Shown here in pieces: positions 8,250 to 15,398 of a stretch of DNA of 37,337 nt. Each line of letters starts with the position of its first letter. Position 1 is the stretch's first letter. Both the position numbers and the translations under genes were made by a program. The stretch is taken from the NCBI GenBank assembly GCA_011526095.1, contig WYBA01000111.1, positions 1 to 37,337 on the forward strand, read 5' to 3'. The DNA is from Myxococcales bacterium. Lineage in GTDB: Bacteria; Myxococcota_A; Polyangia; Haliangiales; Haliangiaceae. A model generated the notes under the pieces. That model saw only the letters and a list, made by a program, of their open reading frames with translations. It made no database searches and was not told the DNA's origin.

Positions 8250-8747
8250 CTACTGGACGTTGAACGTCCCGGTCATGCCGGGGTGTGCGTCGCAGCGGAA
8301 CGGATAGGAGCCCGTCGCGGTGAACTGGAAGCAGACGATGTTGTCGTGCCCCGGCGTACCGCTGCTGAACGTCTTGTCGGCAGGTGCGTCGGGCGGCGAC
8401 GCGACGTTGTGGTTCGCGGTCGTGACCGGCGTGAAGCGGACGTACCCGTTGACCGGCACGTTCAGCGTGCCCGCTGGGCTGAACGCGAAGCCGTTGGTCG
8501 TGAGCTCGACCGGGTTCGTCGCGCTGCCGCAGTCGACGACCTGGACGCTGGACACCGCCGCGTCCGGCGCGGGCGCGGCGTCGGGCGCGGTCGGGTCGGC
8601 GTCGGGCGCGCCGGGGTCGGCGTCGATCGCGGCGGCGTCGGGCGTCGCCGCCGCGTCGAAGTGATCGTGGTCGTCATCGTGGCCGTCGTCGCCGCAGGCG
8701 GCGAGGGCGGTGGCGGCGGTGAGCGCGAGCAGGGCGGCGCGGACCAT
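8250..8747 (-). CDS. cupredoxin (plastocyanin/amicyanin-like) lipoprotein with complete type-1 copper site
   Basis: A protein of 165 residues. The lipobox is LAAC (Cys18), followed by a His/Asp-rich stretch (CGDDGHDDDHDHFD) and a typical Asp/Ala/Pro linker of myxobacterial lipoproteins. The cupredoxin domain covers ~65-165. The likely copper ligands are His113 (ANHNV), Cys152, His155 and Met158 in CDAHPGM, with the C-x2-H-x2-M spacing of amicyanin. Two further Cys (73, 139) could form a disulfide. It should carry electrons or hold copper in the periplasm. The ATG at 8747 overlaps the TGA of the upstream cupredoxin gene (TGATG); a GTG three bases earlier is the alternative. The two genes look like tandem duplicates that are translated together. 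Confidence 0.9.
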   Translation of the reverse strand: MVRAALLALTAATALAACGDDGHDDDHDHFDAAATPDAAAIDADPGAPDADPTAPDAAPAPDAAVSSVQVVDCGSATNPVELTTNGFAFSPAGTLNVPVNGYVRFTPVTTANHNVASPPDAPADKTFSSGTPGHDNIVCFQFTATGSYPFRCDAHPGMTGTFNVQ

Positions 8748-9130
8748 CACGGCTCCACGACGACGCTGCCGGTGAAGCCGTGCGGCGTGCAGAAGAAGTC
8801 GTACGTGCCCGCGGTGTTGAACCGGTAGCAGCCCTCGCCCGCGATCGGGACGTCGATGGCGTTGCCGTCGCCGGCGACGTCGTGGCCCGAGGTCGGCGAG
8901 AACCGGACCGACTCGCCGACGTTGATCGTCACCGACATCGGCGAGTACGCGAACCCGGACGTCGTGATGATCTCGGCGACGGTCGTGGTGTCGCAGTCGA
9001 CCTCGACGAGGTCGGCGTTGACGTCGGCGTCGGGCTGCGGATCGTCATCGGCCGGCGGGTCGTCGCCGCCGCACGCGGCGAGCGCCGCGGTCATCGTGAG
9101 CAGGAACAGGGAGCAGGCGAAGCGCTTCAT
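8747..9130 (-). CDS. cupredoxin lipoprotein lacking the axial methionine
   Basis: A protein of 127 residues with lipobox LAAC (Cys20), a short acidic linker and a cupredoxin domain (about 42-127). The ligand candidates are His83 (SGHDV), Cys114 and His117 in FFCTPHGFTG. Where the neighbour has Met, this protein has Thr120 or another weak ligand. Cys46 and Cys101 match the likely disulfide of the paralogue. It should therefore bind copper in a more open or altered geometry, as known for cupredoxins without Met, or serve copper storage rather than electron transfer (inference). It comes first in the two-gene operon, with its stop overlapping the next start. Confidence 0.88.
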   Translation of the reverse strand: MKRFACSLFLLTMTAALAACGGDDPPADDDPQPDADVNADLVEVDCDTTTVAEIITTSGFAYSPMSVTINVGESVRFSPTSGHDVAGDGNAIDVPIAGEGCYRFNTAGTYDFFCTPHGFTGSVVVEP

Positions 9131-9443
9131 GGGGCCTCCGTGGTCAGTCCGGCGATGCTAACCGCGGGCCACGCCGGATCCCAGCATTCCGGCCCACCGG
9201 GCCACGCACCGCTCCGCCGGACTGTGGCCGGGGCCACCGGCCGGCCAGGCCTGGAACCGTCGCCGTGCCATGCGCGGACGGCCCGAGGTCCCGGCGCTCG
9301 CCACCGGCGTCGGCCTGCGGCCCACGATCACCGCGCGCGACGTGCGCGTCGAGGCCAGGGGCAAGCGGCGCGAGCGCCGCCGGGATCGGATGACGCCGTT
9401 CACCGGCGGCCCGCTGCCGTGGTGACCGCGGGCAGGGCCCGCG
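9131..9443. other. intergenic region between cupredoxin operon and PHA-regulator gene
   Basis: 313 bases. It must carry the promoter of the cupredoxin operon at its left side; GGAGG lies just before the ATG (minus strand, AGGCCCC next to the start). A GC-rich inverted repeat, GTGGCC-gg-GGCCAC (9224-9237), could form a small hairpin. A 51-codon plus-strand frame (9270-9425, Arg-rich, ATG start) has no ribosome site or recognisable similarity; I do not call it a gene. Confidence 0.45.
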
Positions 9444-10157
9444 CTACTTGTCGGCGGGCGGGGCGCCCGCCGCGTGCTCGTGCTCGGCCTCGGCCAGCTT
9501 GCCCTCGAGCTCGGCGATCCGCTCGGCGAGGTTCTTGATGTCCTTCTGGAGCCCGGCGAACGGCGAGATCGTCTCGACCGCGTGGCGGATCCGGCCGTCG
9601 ACGCGCTTCTGCCAGTCGTCGAGCGCCTTCTGGCTCTGCTGGACCCAGTCGCGGACCTGGCGCAGCGCGACCAGCTCCTCGCGCTTGCGCGGGATCCCGC
9701 CGTAGGTGCCGTCCTCGTCGGGCGCGGCGACGGCGTCCTCGTCCAGATCATCGGGATCCGGCGGCGGCGCGTCGTCGTCGAGGCCGTGCTCGCCCGCCGC
9801 GCCCGACGCCTCGGCGACGTCGCTCTCGCTGTCGGGGCGGCCCTCGCCGTGCTCGCCCTTGAACGGCAGGATGCTGGTCACTCGGCGCTGGGCCTCCGCG
9901 AACCACTCCCCGCCGTTCTGGATGATGTTCCGCATCGCGGTGAGGGGGAGGAAGCTGCGCTGCTTCTTCTCCTCCTCGAAGATGATCTGCGCGAGCGTGA
10001 CGGAGGTGAGGTCTTCCTTCGTCTTGTTGTCGACGATCCTGACCTCGTCACCGGCCCGGATCATCTCGGAGATCTGGTCGAGCGTGACGTACCGGGAGTG
10101 CTGCGTGTCGTACAGCTTCCGGTTCGCGTATCGCTTGATGATCCGTGGCTCGGTCAT
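9444..10157 (-). CDS. polyhydroxyalkanoate-regulator-type DNA-binding protein (PhaR N-terminal domain)
   Basis: A protein of 237 residues. Residues ~4-65 (IIKRYANRKLYDTQHSRYVTLDQISEMI...VRIVDNKTKEDLT) match the PHB/PHA accumulation regulator DNA-binding domain, whose hallmark is KRYxNRKLYDT. Next is a segment typical of PhaR-like proteins (SFLPLTAMRNIIQNGGEWF), a long acidic spacer (about 110-150) and a C-terminal coiled coil (VRDWVQQSQKALDDWQKRVD; LAERIAELEGKLAEAEHEH), reminiscent of phasins. It may repress PHA-granule genes, but no PHA gene is in the window. Deltaproteobacterial members often have this acidic/coiled tail. The start at 10157 follows AAGGGGG. It is divergent from the HEAT-like gene, sharing an 83-base region. 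Confidence 0.88.
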   Translation of the reverse strand: MTEPRIIKRYANRKLYDTQHSRYVTLDQISEMIRAGDEVRIVDNKTKEDLTSVTLAQIIFEEEKKQRSFLPLTAMRNIIQNGGEWFAEAQRRVTSILPFKGEHGEGRPDSESDVAEASGAAGEHGLDDDAPPPDPDDLDEDAVAAPDEDGTYGGIPRKREELVALRQVRDWVQQSQKALDDWQKRVDGRIRHAVETISPFAGLQKDIKNLAERIAELEGKLAEAEHEHAAGAPPADK

Positions 10158-10240
10158 GGCTCGAAAGCCCCCTTGGATCCTGGGTATCACGCGGCACGGC
10201 GCCGCGGCAACCCAACGGGCCGGCGTGGCATGCTCGACGC

Positions 10241-10993
10241 GTGGACGCGCGCGCACTGGTCCGCCGTCTGAAGGCGATTCGCGAGGTCGAGCTGCGCCGC
10301 ATCCACCTCGCCGGCGTGCTGGAACAGACCGATCCACCCACCTCGGTGGAGGTCATCGACGAGCTGATCGTCCTGGCGGCGCGCACCGACGACGCCGACG
10401 TCCAGGCGGCGGTCGAGTGCGTGACCCAGGCGGTGTCCGTTCCCCACCTGTCGTACCCCGCGCGCCAGGCGATCTACGCGGCGGCGCGGCAGGCGGGGCG
10501 CGACGCCGTCGCCCGGCTGTTCCTGGAGGTCTCGCCGCCCACCGTCGGGGATCGCGAGCTCGAGCGCGCGCTCGAGCCGGAGCGCCCGCTGCGGCCGCGC
10601 GGGCGGGCGCTGACCCTGGGCGAGCGCAAGGCGCTGGCGCGGTCGTCGCGCCGTGACTTCCTGGTCCCGCTGCTGCGCGATCCCCACCCCGACGTGGTCA
10701 CGATCCTCCTCGACAACCCGCACCTGACCGAGGCGGACGTGGTCACCGTCGCCGCGCTGCGCCCGGCGGTGCCCGACGCGCTGGTGCGCGTCGCGTCTCA
10801 CGCGCGGTGGTCGATCCGCTACGCGGTCAAGCGCGCGGTGGTGCTCAACCCGTACACGCCGGCGCACGTCGCGATCCGGATCGCGACCACGCTGCGCCAG
10901 CGCGATCTGGCCGCCATCGCCGCCGACACCCACCTGCCGCTGCCGCTGCGCATGCACGCGGCCGAGCTGCTGGCCGCGGCGCGCCGGAGGTGA
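10241..10993 (+). CDS. HEAT-like helical repeat protein, function unknown
   Basis: A protein of 250 residues, all helical in character, with repeated two-helix units such as RDPHPDVVTILLDNPHLTEADVVTVAA and VASHARWSIRYAVKRAVVLNPYTPAHVA. These resemble the HEAT/leucine-rich-variant repeats found in several myxobacterial proteins. No signal peptide or membrane segment is present, so it is cytoplasmic. The GTG at 10241 was chosen because the in-frame codons before it run back into the leader of the divergent gene; there is no clear ribosome site. It converges with tatA across a repeat region that may end both transcripts. Confidence 0.7.
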   Translation: MDARALVRRLKAIREVELRRIHLAGVLEQTDPPTSVEVIDELIVLAARTDDADVQAAVECVTQAVSVPHLSYPARQAIYAAARQAGRDAVARLFLEVSPPTVGDRELERALEPERPLRPRGRALTLGERKALARSSRRDFLVPLLRDPHPDVVTILLDNPHLTEADVVTVAALRPAVPDALVRVASHARWSIRYAVKRAVVLNPYTPAHVAIRIATTLRQRDLAAIAADTHLPLPLRMHAAELLAAARRR

Positions 10994-10999
10994 TCGAGG

Positions 11000-11019
11000 C
11001 GCCTGAGGCGCCTCAGGCG
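11000..11019. terminator. 20-bp perfect palindrome between convergent genes
   Basis: The arm CGCCTGAGGC is followed directly by its reverse complement GCCTCAGGCG. It lies seven bases after the stop of the HEAT-like gene and before the tatA stop. It could form a strong hairpin or cruciform and act as a terminator for both directions, but no T-run follows, so the terminator role is only inferred. Confidence 0.45.
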
Positions 11020-11056
11020 TCTCAGGCGTCTCAGGCGTCTCAGGCGTCTCAGGCTT
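11012..11056. repeat. 9-bp tandem repeat reaching into the tatA stop codon
   Basis: Four exact copies of CTCAGGCGT (11012-11047) and a fifth degenerate copy (CTCAGGCTT, 11048-11056) run into the 3' end of tatA. Read on the tatA strand in the tatA frame, each unit is GAC-GCC-TGA, so the stop codon is repeated in frame after every two codons. Copy number could differ between strains. Confidence 0.92.
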
Positions 11057-11312
11057 CCTTCTTCGCGGCCTTGCGCCGCGACGCCACGACCTCGGCGTCC
11101 TCGACGTCGCTGTCGCCGTCGCCGAGCTCGCGCGCCTTGCCGCCCTCGATCTCCTTCTTCTTGGAGACCTCGATCTCGTCCTCGGACTTGGTGGCGCGCT
11201 TGAAGTTGCGGATGCTGCGGCCGAGCGAGTCCCCGATCGCCGGGAGCTTCCCGGCGCCGAAGATGAGCAGCACGATGAGCAGGATGATGATGAGCTCGCC
11301 CATTCCGGGCAT
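11049..11312 (-). CDS. tatA: Sec-independent translocase subunit TatA/TatE
   Basis: A protein of 87 residues with the full TatA pattern: a short N-terminal membrane helix ([14 protein letters not shown]), hinge [10 protein letters not shown], amphipathic helix [16 protein letters not shown], then a charged C-terminal tail. It forms the pore-like part of the twin-arginine pathway that exports folded proteins. The ATG at 11312 has GGAG six bases upstream; a second ATG three codons later is possible. TatB and TatC are not in the window. It is divergent from the lytic transglycosylase gene, and its stop lies in a 9-bp tandem repeat. Confidence 0.93.
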   Translation of the reverse strand: MPGMGELIIILLIVLLIFGAGKLPAIGDSLGRSIRNFKRATKSEDEIEVSKKKEIEGGKARELGDGDSDVEDAEVVASRRKAAKKEA

Positions 11313-11432
11313 TGGGGACTCCGTGAGGTTCGAGGCGGACCTTACCACCGATCGGGGGACGTCCAAACAGCCGGATCTGCGACGGAATCGCGCAGGGCGC
11401 GCGAAAACTGGTCCGTCCGGCGGGGTTTGCCT

Positions 11433-13757
11433 ATGTTCGGGACGATGCGGAGGCTCGCTCGGCTCCTGGTCCTGGCCCTGATCCTCGCGCCGGCGGTGGC
11501 GTCGGCGGACGCGCCGACGGAGCGCGGCCGCGACCGAACCGTCGGCGTGCAGGCCGATCCGCCGTCCCCGCGGGTCCAGCGCCCGCCGCTCGACCAGCAC
11601 GCCGACGGGCGCCGCGCGGTGCGCGGCTGTCCGATCGACCAGGACTGCCGGCCCGGCCACGAGCGGCTGCGCGACTTCGAGCTGGAGGCGTTCCCGCCGC
11701 CGGGCGGCGATCCGTGGATCACGACCGACGCGGCGGCGGGCACGGCGCGGATCGTCGAGCCGGCGCCGCGCGCCGCCGAGGTGAAGCGGCCCAGCGAGCT
11801 GCGCCCCGACCTGCCGTGGCTCGACGACCTCGAGCTGCCGGACTTGCCGGTGACGTGGGACGCGCGGGTGATCGACTACCTGGTGTTCTACAAGGACGAC
11901 AAGCGCGGCCGGAACATCATGCGCGGCTGGCTCGAGGCGCAGGGCCAGTACAAGGACATGATCGTCGAGCACCTGCGGGCGGCGGGGCTGCCCGAGGACC
12001 TGCTCTACGTCTCGATGATCGAGTCGTCGTACGACCCGTACACGTACTCGCGCGCCGGCGCGAGCGGGCTGTGGCAGTTCATGCCCGAGGGCGGGAAGAT
12101 CTACGGGCTCGCGCAGAGCCGGTGGGTCGACGAGCGCAACGATCCGATCAAGGCGACGGTCGCGGTGCTCGACTACTTCCACGACCTGCACCAGCGGTTC
12201 GGCGACTGGCACCTCGCGCTCGCCGCGTTCAACGCCGGCTACGGCGCGGTGATCCGGTCGATCGCCCGCTACAACACCAACGACTTCTGGCAGCTGCTCG
12301 AGTACGAGAACGGGCTGCCGTGGGAGTCGTCGATCTACGTGCCCAAGGCGCTCGCGGCGGCGATCGTCGGCCACAACCGCGAGGTGTTCGGGTTCGCCGA
12401 CGTCAAGGCCGAGGCGGCCGAGGCGTGGGACGACGTCGAGGTCCCCACCTCGGTCGCGCTCGGCGTGATCGCGAAGGCCGCCGGGTGCACCGCGGCGGAC
12501 CTCAAGCGGCTCAACCCGCACCTGCTGCGCGGGCGCACGCCGCCGGGGCAGAAGTACGTCGTGCGCGTGCCGGCGGGCGGCGGCGAGAAGTTCGCGCGCA
12601 CGTTCCCGCAGCTGCGCGGCGACTGGGACAAGTACGACGCCTACGTGATGGCGCACGGCGAGCGGTTCGAGGACGTCGCGACCCAGTTCGGGATCAGCAA
12701 GCGCAAGCTGATGGCGCTCAACGAGCTCGAGCACGAGTCCGAGGTCGCGGGCGGCACGATGCTGGTCGTGCCGCGGGTCAGCGACGCCGAGCGCAAGGCC
12801 AACCTGGCGCGGGCGCGCGAGGATCTGTACGCCTCGGGCGTCGACCAGAAGAAGGGCGAGCCGCTGATCGTGCCGGTGCCCGACAAGGACGCGCACGTCG
12901 AGGGCAAGCGGCGCGTGTTCTACCGCGTCGTCACCGGCGACGAGCTCGACGACATCGCGCTCGCGCTCGACGTCAAGCAGAAGGACCTGGCGCGGTGGAA
13001 CGGCGTCGAGGCCGGCGCGAAGCTGCACCCGCGGATGATCCTGCAGGCGTGGGTCGCGCCCGACTACGACCCCGACGCGGCGCACGTCGCGCTGCTCGAC
13101 GAGACGCGGATCCTGGTGGTCACGCGCGGCAGCGAGGAGCACCTCGAGCTGGCGGAGGCGCGGGTCGGCCGCGAGCGGTTCGAGTACGTGGCGAAGAAGC
13201 GCGAGTCGTACGCCGACATCGCGAAGAAGTACGGGCTGACGGATCGCGACCTGGCGCGGATCAACCGCAAGTCGCACAAGACGGTGGTGGAGAAGGGCGA
13301 GACGGTGATCGTCTATCGCGTCGTCGACAAGGACCGCTCGGAGCGGGCGAAGGAGCAGTGGAAGAAGACGCCGAAGTCGGAGCGCGACGGCAAGCGGAAG
13401 GCGGAGAAGACGGAGAAGGCGGAGAAGTCGGAGAAGAAGGCCGAGCCGAAGGCGGAGAAGGCGGAGAAGGCGGAGAAGGCGGAGAAGGCGGAGAAGTCGG
13501 AGAAGAAGGCCGAGCCGAAGGCAGAGAAGTCGGAGAAGAAGGCCGAGCCGAAGGCGGAGAAGGCGGAGAAGAAGCCCGAGAAGCAGCCGGAGCCGAAGGC
13601 GGCGAAGGATCGGACCGCGAAGGCCGAGTCGGGCACGGGCACGGGCACGGGCACGGAGACGGAGACGGAGACGGAGACGGAGACGGAGACGGAGACGGAG
13701 ACGGAGACGGAGACGGACAGCGCGCACGGGCCGGTCGCCTCGCCGGACGACGTATGA
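11433..13757 (+). CDS. lytic transglycosylase (MltD-like) with LysM-type repeats and Lys/Glu-rich tail
   Basis: A protein of about 774 residues with a signal peptide ([21 protein letters not shown]). The SLT catalytic domain spans ~145-310: the catalytic Glu is at ~197 in [25 protein letters not shown], followed by the AFNAGYG motif. It should cleave peptidoglycan glycan strands to anhydro-muropeptides. Four LysM-like modules follow (about 335-385, 410-455, 490-540 and 590-635; for example [23 protein letters not shown]), which bind glycan. The tail is low complexity: KAEKAEK repeats, then GTGT and TETETE runs. The start is uncertain: ATG 11433 or 11445 (TTG 11427 is also open). The stop overlaps the next ATG (ATGA), so the TPR gene is coupled. 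Confidence 0.92.
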   Translation: MFGTMRRLARLLVLALILAPAVASADAPTERGRDRTVGVQADPPSPRVQRPPLDQHADGRRAVRGCPIDQDCRPGHERLRDFELEAFPPPGGDPWITTDAAAGTARIVEPAPRAAEVKRPSELRPDLPWLDDLELPDLPVTWDARVIDYLVFYKDDKRGRNIMRGWLEAQGQYKDMIVEHLRAAGLPEDLLYVSMIESSYDPYTYSRAGASGLWQFMPEGGKIYGLAQSRWVDERNDPIKATVAVLDYFHDLHQRFGDWHLALAAFNAGYGAVIRSIARYNTNDFWQLLEYENGLPWESSIYVPKALAAAIVGHNREVFGFADVKAEAAEAWDDVEVPTSVALGVIAKAAGCTAADLKRLNPHLLRGRTPPGQKYVVRVPAGGGEKFARTFPQLRGDWDKYDAYVMAHGERFEDVATQFGISKRKLMALNELEHESEVAGGTMLVVPRVSDAERKANLARAREDLYASGVDQKKGEPLIVPVPDKDAHVEGKRRVFYRVVTGDELDDIALALDVKQKDLARWNGVEAGAKLHPRMILQAWVAPDYDPDAAHVALLDETRILVVTRGSEEHLELAEARVGRERFEYVAKKRESYADIAKKYGLTDRDLARINRKSHKTVVEKGETVIVYRVVDKDRSERAKEQWKKTPKSERDGKRKAEKTEKAEKSEKKAEPKAEKAEKAEKAEKAEKSEKKAEPKAEKSEKKAEPKAEKAEKKPEKQPEPKAAKDRTAKAESGTGTGTGTETETETETETETETETETETDSAHGPVASPDDV
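13396..13590 (+). repeat. imperfect Lys/Ala/Glu-coding repeats in transglycosylase tail
   Basis: Repeated units of aaggcggag and aagtcggagaagaaggccgagcc code for KAE and KSEKKAEP, giving a long charged, probably helical or disordered, tail. Longer ~50-base units are duplicated (compare 13423-13470 with 13492-13560). In-frame copy changes would alter tail length only. Confidence 0.85.
13631..13714 (+). repeat. hexamer arrays (gggcac)4 and (ggagac)10
   Basis: Four units of gggcac are followed directly by ten perfect units of ggagac, coding GTGTGTGT then a TE run at the end of the transglycosylase. They are perfect at nucleotide level, including third positions, which points to recent slippage expansion and not to protein-level selection. 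The same TE hexamer is expanded in the kinase gene (2921-3088). Confidence 0.95.
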
Positions 13758-14164
13758 GCGACGACGACGTCCGCGCGGCGATGCAGCAGGCCTACGCGCT
13801 CGATCGCGCCGGCGACGAACGCGGCGCGATCGTCCACTACGACCGCGCCTTCCGCCTCGGCGTCCCCGACGCGGAGCGCAAGCGGTTCCTCGTCGGCTAC
13901 GGCTCGACGCTGCGCAACGTCGGGCGCGTCGACGAGGCGGTCGCGGTGCTCGCCGAGGCCGTCCGCTCCTACCCCGACTACCCCGCGCTGCAGGCGTTCC
14001 TCGCCCTGGCGCTGTCGGCGGCGGGGCAGCCGCACGCGGCCCTCGCCACGATGCTCGGCGTCGTGCTCGACCTGTCGCACGCCGGCCAGCTCGACGGCTA
14101 CGACCGCGCGCTCGCCGAGTACCACGACGAGTTGCTGGCCAAGGTCGTCGCGCCCCCTCAGTAG
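13754..14164 (+). CDS. small tetratricopeptide protein (TPR_5 type)
   Basis: A protein of 136 residues made of helical repeats: [55 protein letters not shown] and [28 protein letters not shown]. The pattern GSTLRNVGR...[15 protein letters not shown] is typical of the 'tetratricopeptide repeat group 5' family. It is cytoplasmic, lacks a signal peptide, and probably works as a binding adaptor. Its ATG overlaps the TGA of the transglycosylase (ATGA), so the two are translated together, though a cytoplasmic TPR protein and a periplasmic lysozyme-like enzyme need not interact. Confidence 0.85.
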   Translation: MSDDDVRAAMQQAYALDRAGDERGAIVHYDRAFRLGVPDAERKRFLVGYGSTLRNVGRVDEAVAVLAEAVRSYPDYPALQAFLALALSAAGQPHAALATMLGVVLDLSHAGQLDGYDRALAEYHDELLAKVVAPPQ

Positions 14165-14336
14165 CCCGCGCAGTCCAGCGCACGCGGCCTGATCTCACCC
14201 CTGTGGGATGGGGCGGCGGATTACGCAACCCGTGCGGCGTGACCTCCGGGTCGCGCAAGTCCTTCGCGTTCCGGTCCCGTCGCGCGTGCGTCGTCGCCGC
14301 GCCGATGTGGCACGGCGCTCGCTACCACCCGGGAGC

Positions 14337-14744
14337 ATGAGGCTGTCGCAGATCATGAGCGCGGACGTCTTCACGACGTCCCCGGAGACGCCTCTGACCG
14401 AAGCCCTCGACGAGATGCACGCCCGCCACGTCCACCATCTGGTCGTGGTGTCGGCGTGCCACGTGGTCGGCGTGCTGTCCCAGCGCGACCGCGCCATGGC
14501 GCACACCGGCGCCACGGTCCGCGACGCGATGCAGGCAGACGTGATCAGCGCGACCGTCGACACGACCGTCCAGCAGGCCGCGAACCTGATGCGCGGGCGC
14601 TCGATCGGCTGCCTGCCGGTGTTCGACGGCGACGAGCTGGTCGGGATCGTGACGACGACCGACCTGCTCGAGCTGCTCGGCCGCGGCGCCGAGCGCGCCG
14701 CCGCGGCCGAGCGCAGGGTCGCGGGCCGCCGGCTCGGGCCTTGA
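14337..14744 (+). CDS. two-CBS-domain protein
   Basis: A protein of 135 residues consisting of two CBS motifs: MRLSQIMSADVFTTSPETPLTEALDEM...HHLVVVSACHVVGVLSQRDRA and TVRDAMQADVISATVDTTVQQAANLM...IGCLPVFDGDELVGIVTTTDLLELL. Such stand-alone pairs bind adenine nucleotides (AMP, ATP, SAM) and report energy state. The ATG at 14337 matches the normal family start; GGGAG lies almost directly next to it, so ATG 14355 is a possible alternative. It converges with the P-loop ATPase gene and is the first of two CBS proteins in the 14-20 kb cluster. Confidence 0.93.
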   Translation: MRLSQIMSADVFTTSPETPLTEALDEMHARHVHHLVVVSACHVVGVLSQRDRAMAHTGATVRDAMQADVISATVDTTVQQAANLMRGRSIGCLPVFDGDELVGIVTTTDLLELLGRGAERAAAAERRVAGRRLGP

Positions 14745-14749
14745 CGCGG

Positions 14750-15370
14750 TCAGCGCGGCTGGCAACAAGCCGGGACGGCGCGGCGGATCGCCGCGAGCGT
14801 CTGGTCCAGCTTCACGACGAAGTCGTCGCTGGTGTTGATGACCAGGCGATCGGGGTGGTCCGCCCACACGTCGAGCAGCCGCGCGTCGATCGCCGCGGCC
14901 TCGGCGGCCGACTCGGTGCGCATCGGATTCGACTGGTTGTAGCCGCGGTGGGCGGCGGGCGTGCGGAGGTGGAGCACGGTGTCGTAGCGCGCCAGCTCCC
15001 GGGCATGGGTCGTGCCGACGTCCGCCCAGAACGACGTCTCGGGGCGGCTCCAGTACGCCAGCCCGTCGACGGTGCCGCGATCGCACAGGATCACCGCGGC
15101 GTCGCCCTCCTCGAGCACCATGCGCTCGAGCTCGACCTGGACGCGGTAGATCGCCCGCTGCGCGGCCTCCCGCGCGGCGGGCGTGGGTCGACGTGGGAAC
15201 CCGCCCCGGAACACGATGCTGGCGGCCTCGGGCAGCACCACGACATGACGACAGAAGTGCTGCTGGACGACCTCGAGCACGGCGGTCTTGCCGGCGCCTG
15301 GGCCCCCGGTCAGGACGATGCGACGTGGTGAACCGTGCGCGACGCAAGAACAGAGCGGGTGCACGCCCAC
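14750..15370 (-). CDS. P-loop ATPase (AAA_28 / NadR-like kinase fold)
   Basis: A protein of about 206 residues. Walker A is GGPGAGKT (22-29) after RRIVLT; the strand AVILCDRGTVDGLAYW carries the Asp-Arg typical of this family; and YNQSNPMRTESAAEAAAIDARLLDVW is the usual substrate-lid region. Members of this group look like small-molecule (nucleoside or polyphosphate-type) kinases, but the substrate is generally not known. The start GTG at 15370 lacks a ribosome site; the first ~15 residues are outside the conserved fold, so another GTG at 15364 is equally possible. It is in the same direction as the metallo-beta-lactamase gene upstream, separated by 28 bases, so likely co-transcribed. Confidence 0.85.
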   Translation of the reverse strand: MGVHPLCSCVAHGSPRRIVLTGGPGAGKTAVLEVVQQHFCRHVVVLPEAASIVFRGGFPRRPTPAAREAAQRAIYRVQVELERMVLEEGDAAVILCDRGTVDGLAYWSRPETSFWADVGTTHARELARYDTVLHLRTPAAHRGYNQSNPMRTESAAEAAAIDARLLDVWADHPDRLVINTSDDFVVKLDQTLAAIRRAVPACCQPR

Positions 15371-15398
15371 AGGTGTAGCAAGGCGAGGGCCACCACCG

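Noticed and set aside
9270..9425. 51-codon plus-strand frame starting with ATG
   Set aside because: No ribosome site, Arg-rich composition, no recognisable domain; short open frames are expected by chance at this GC content.
13631..13714. Regular short repeats resembling a CRISPR or a minisatellite array
   Set aside because: The units are six bases without spacers and lie inside a coding frame; this is a coding microsatellite.
11313..14258. Long minus-strand open frame opposite the transglycosylase and TPR genes, continuous with tatA
   Set aside because: It is low-complexity Arg/Leu-rich sequence complementary to the repeats; tatA has its own start with a ribosome site at 11312.
14165..14336. 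N-terminal extension of the first CBS protein (from 14208)
   Set aside because: The extra residues are Arg-rich without similarity to the family, and the family normally starts at the MRLSQIM position.
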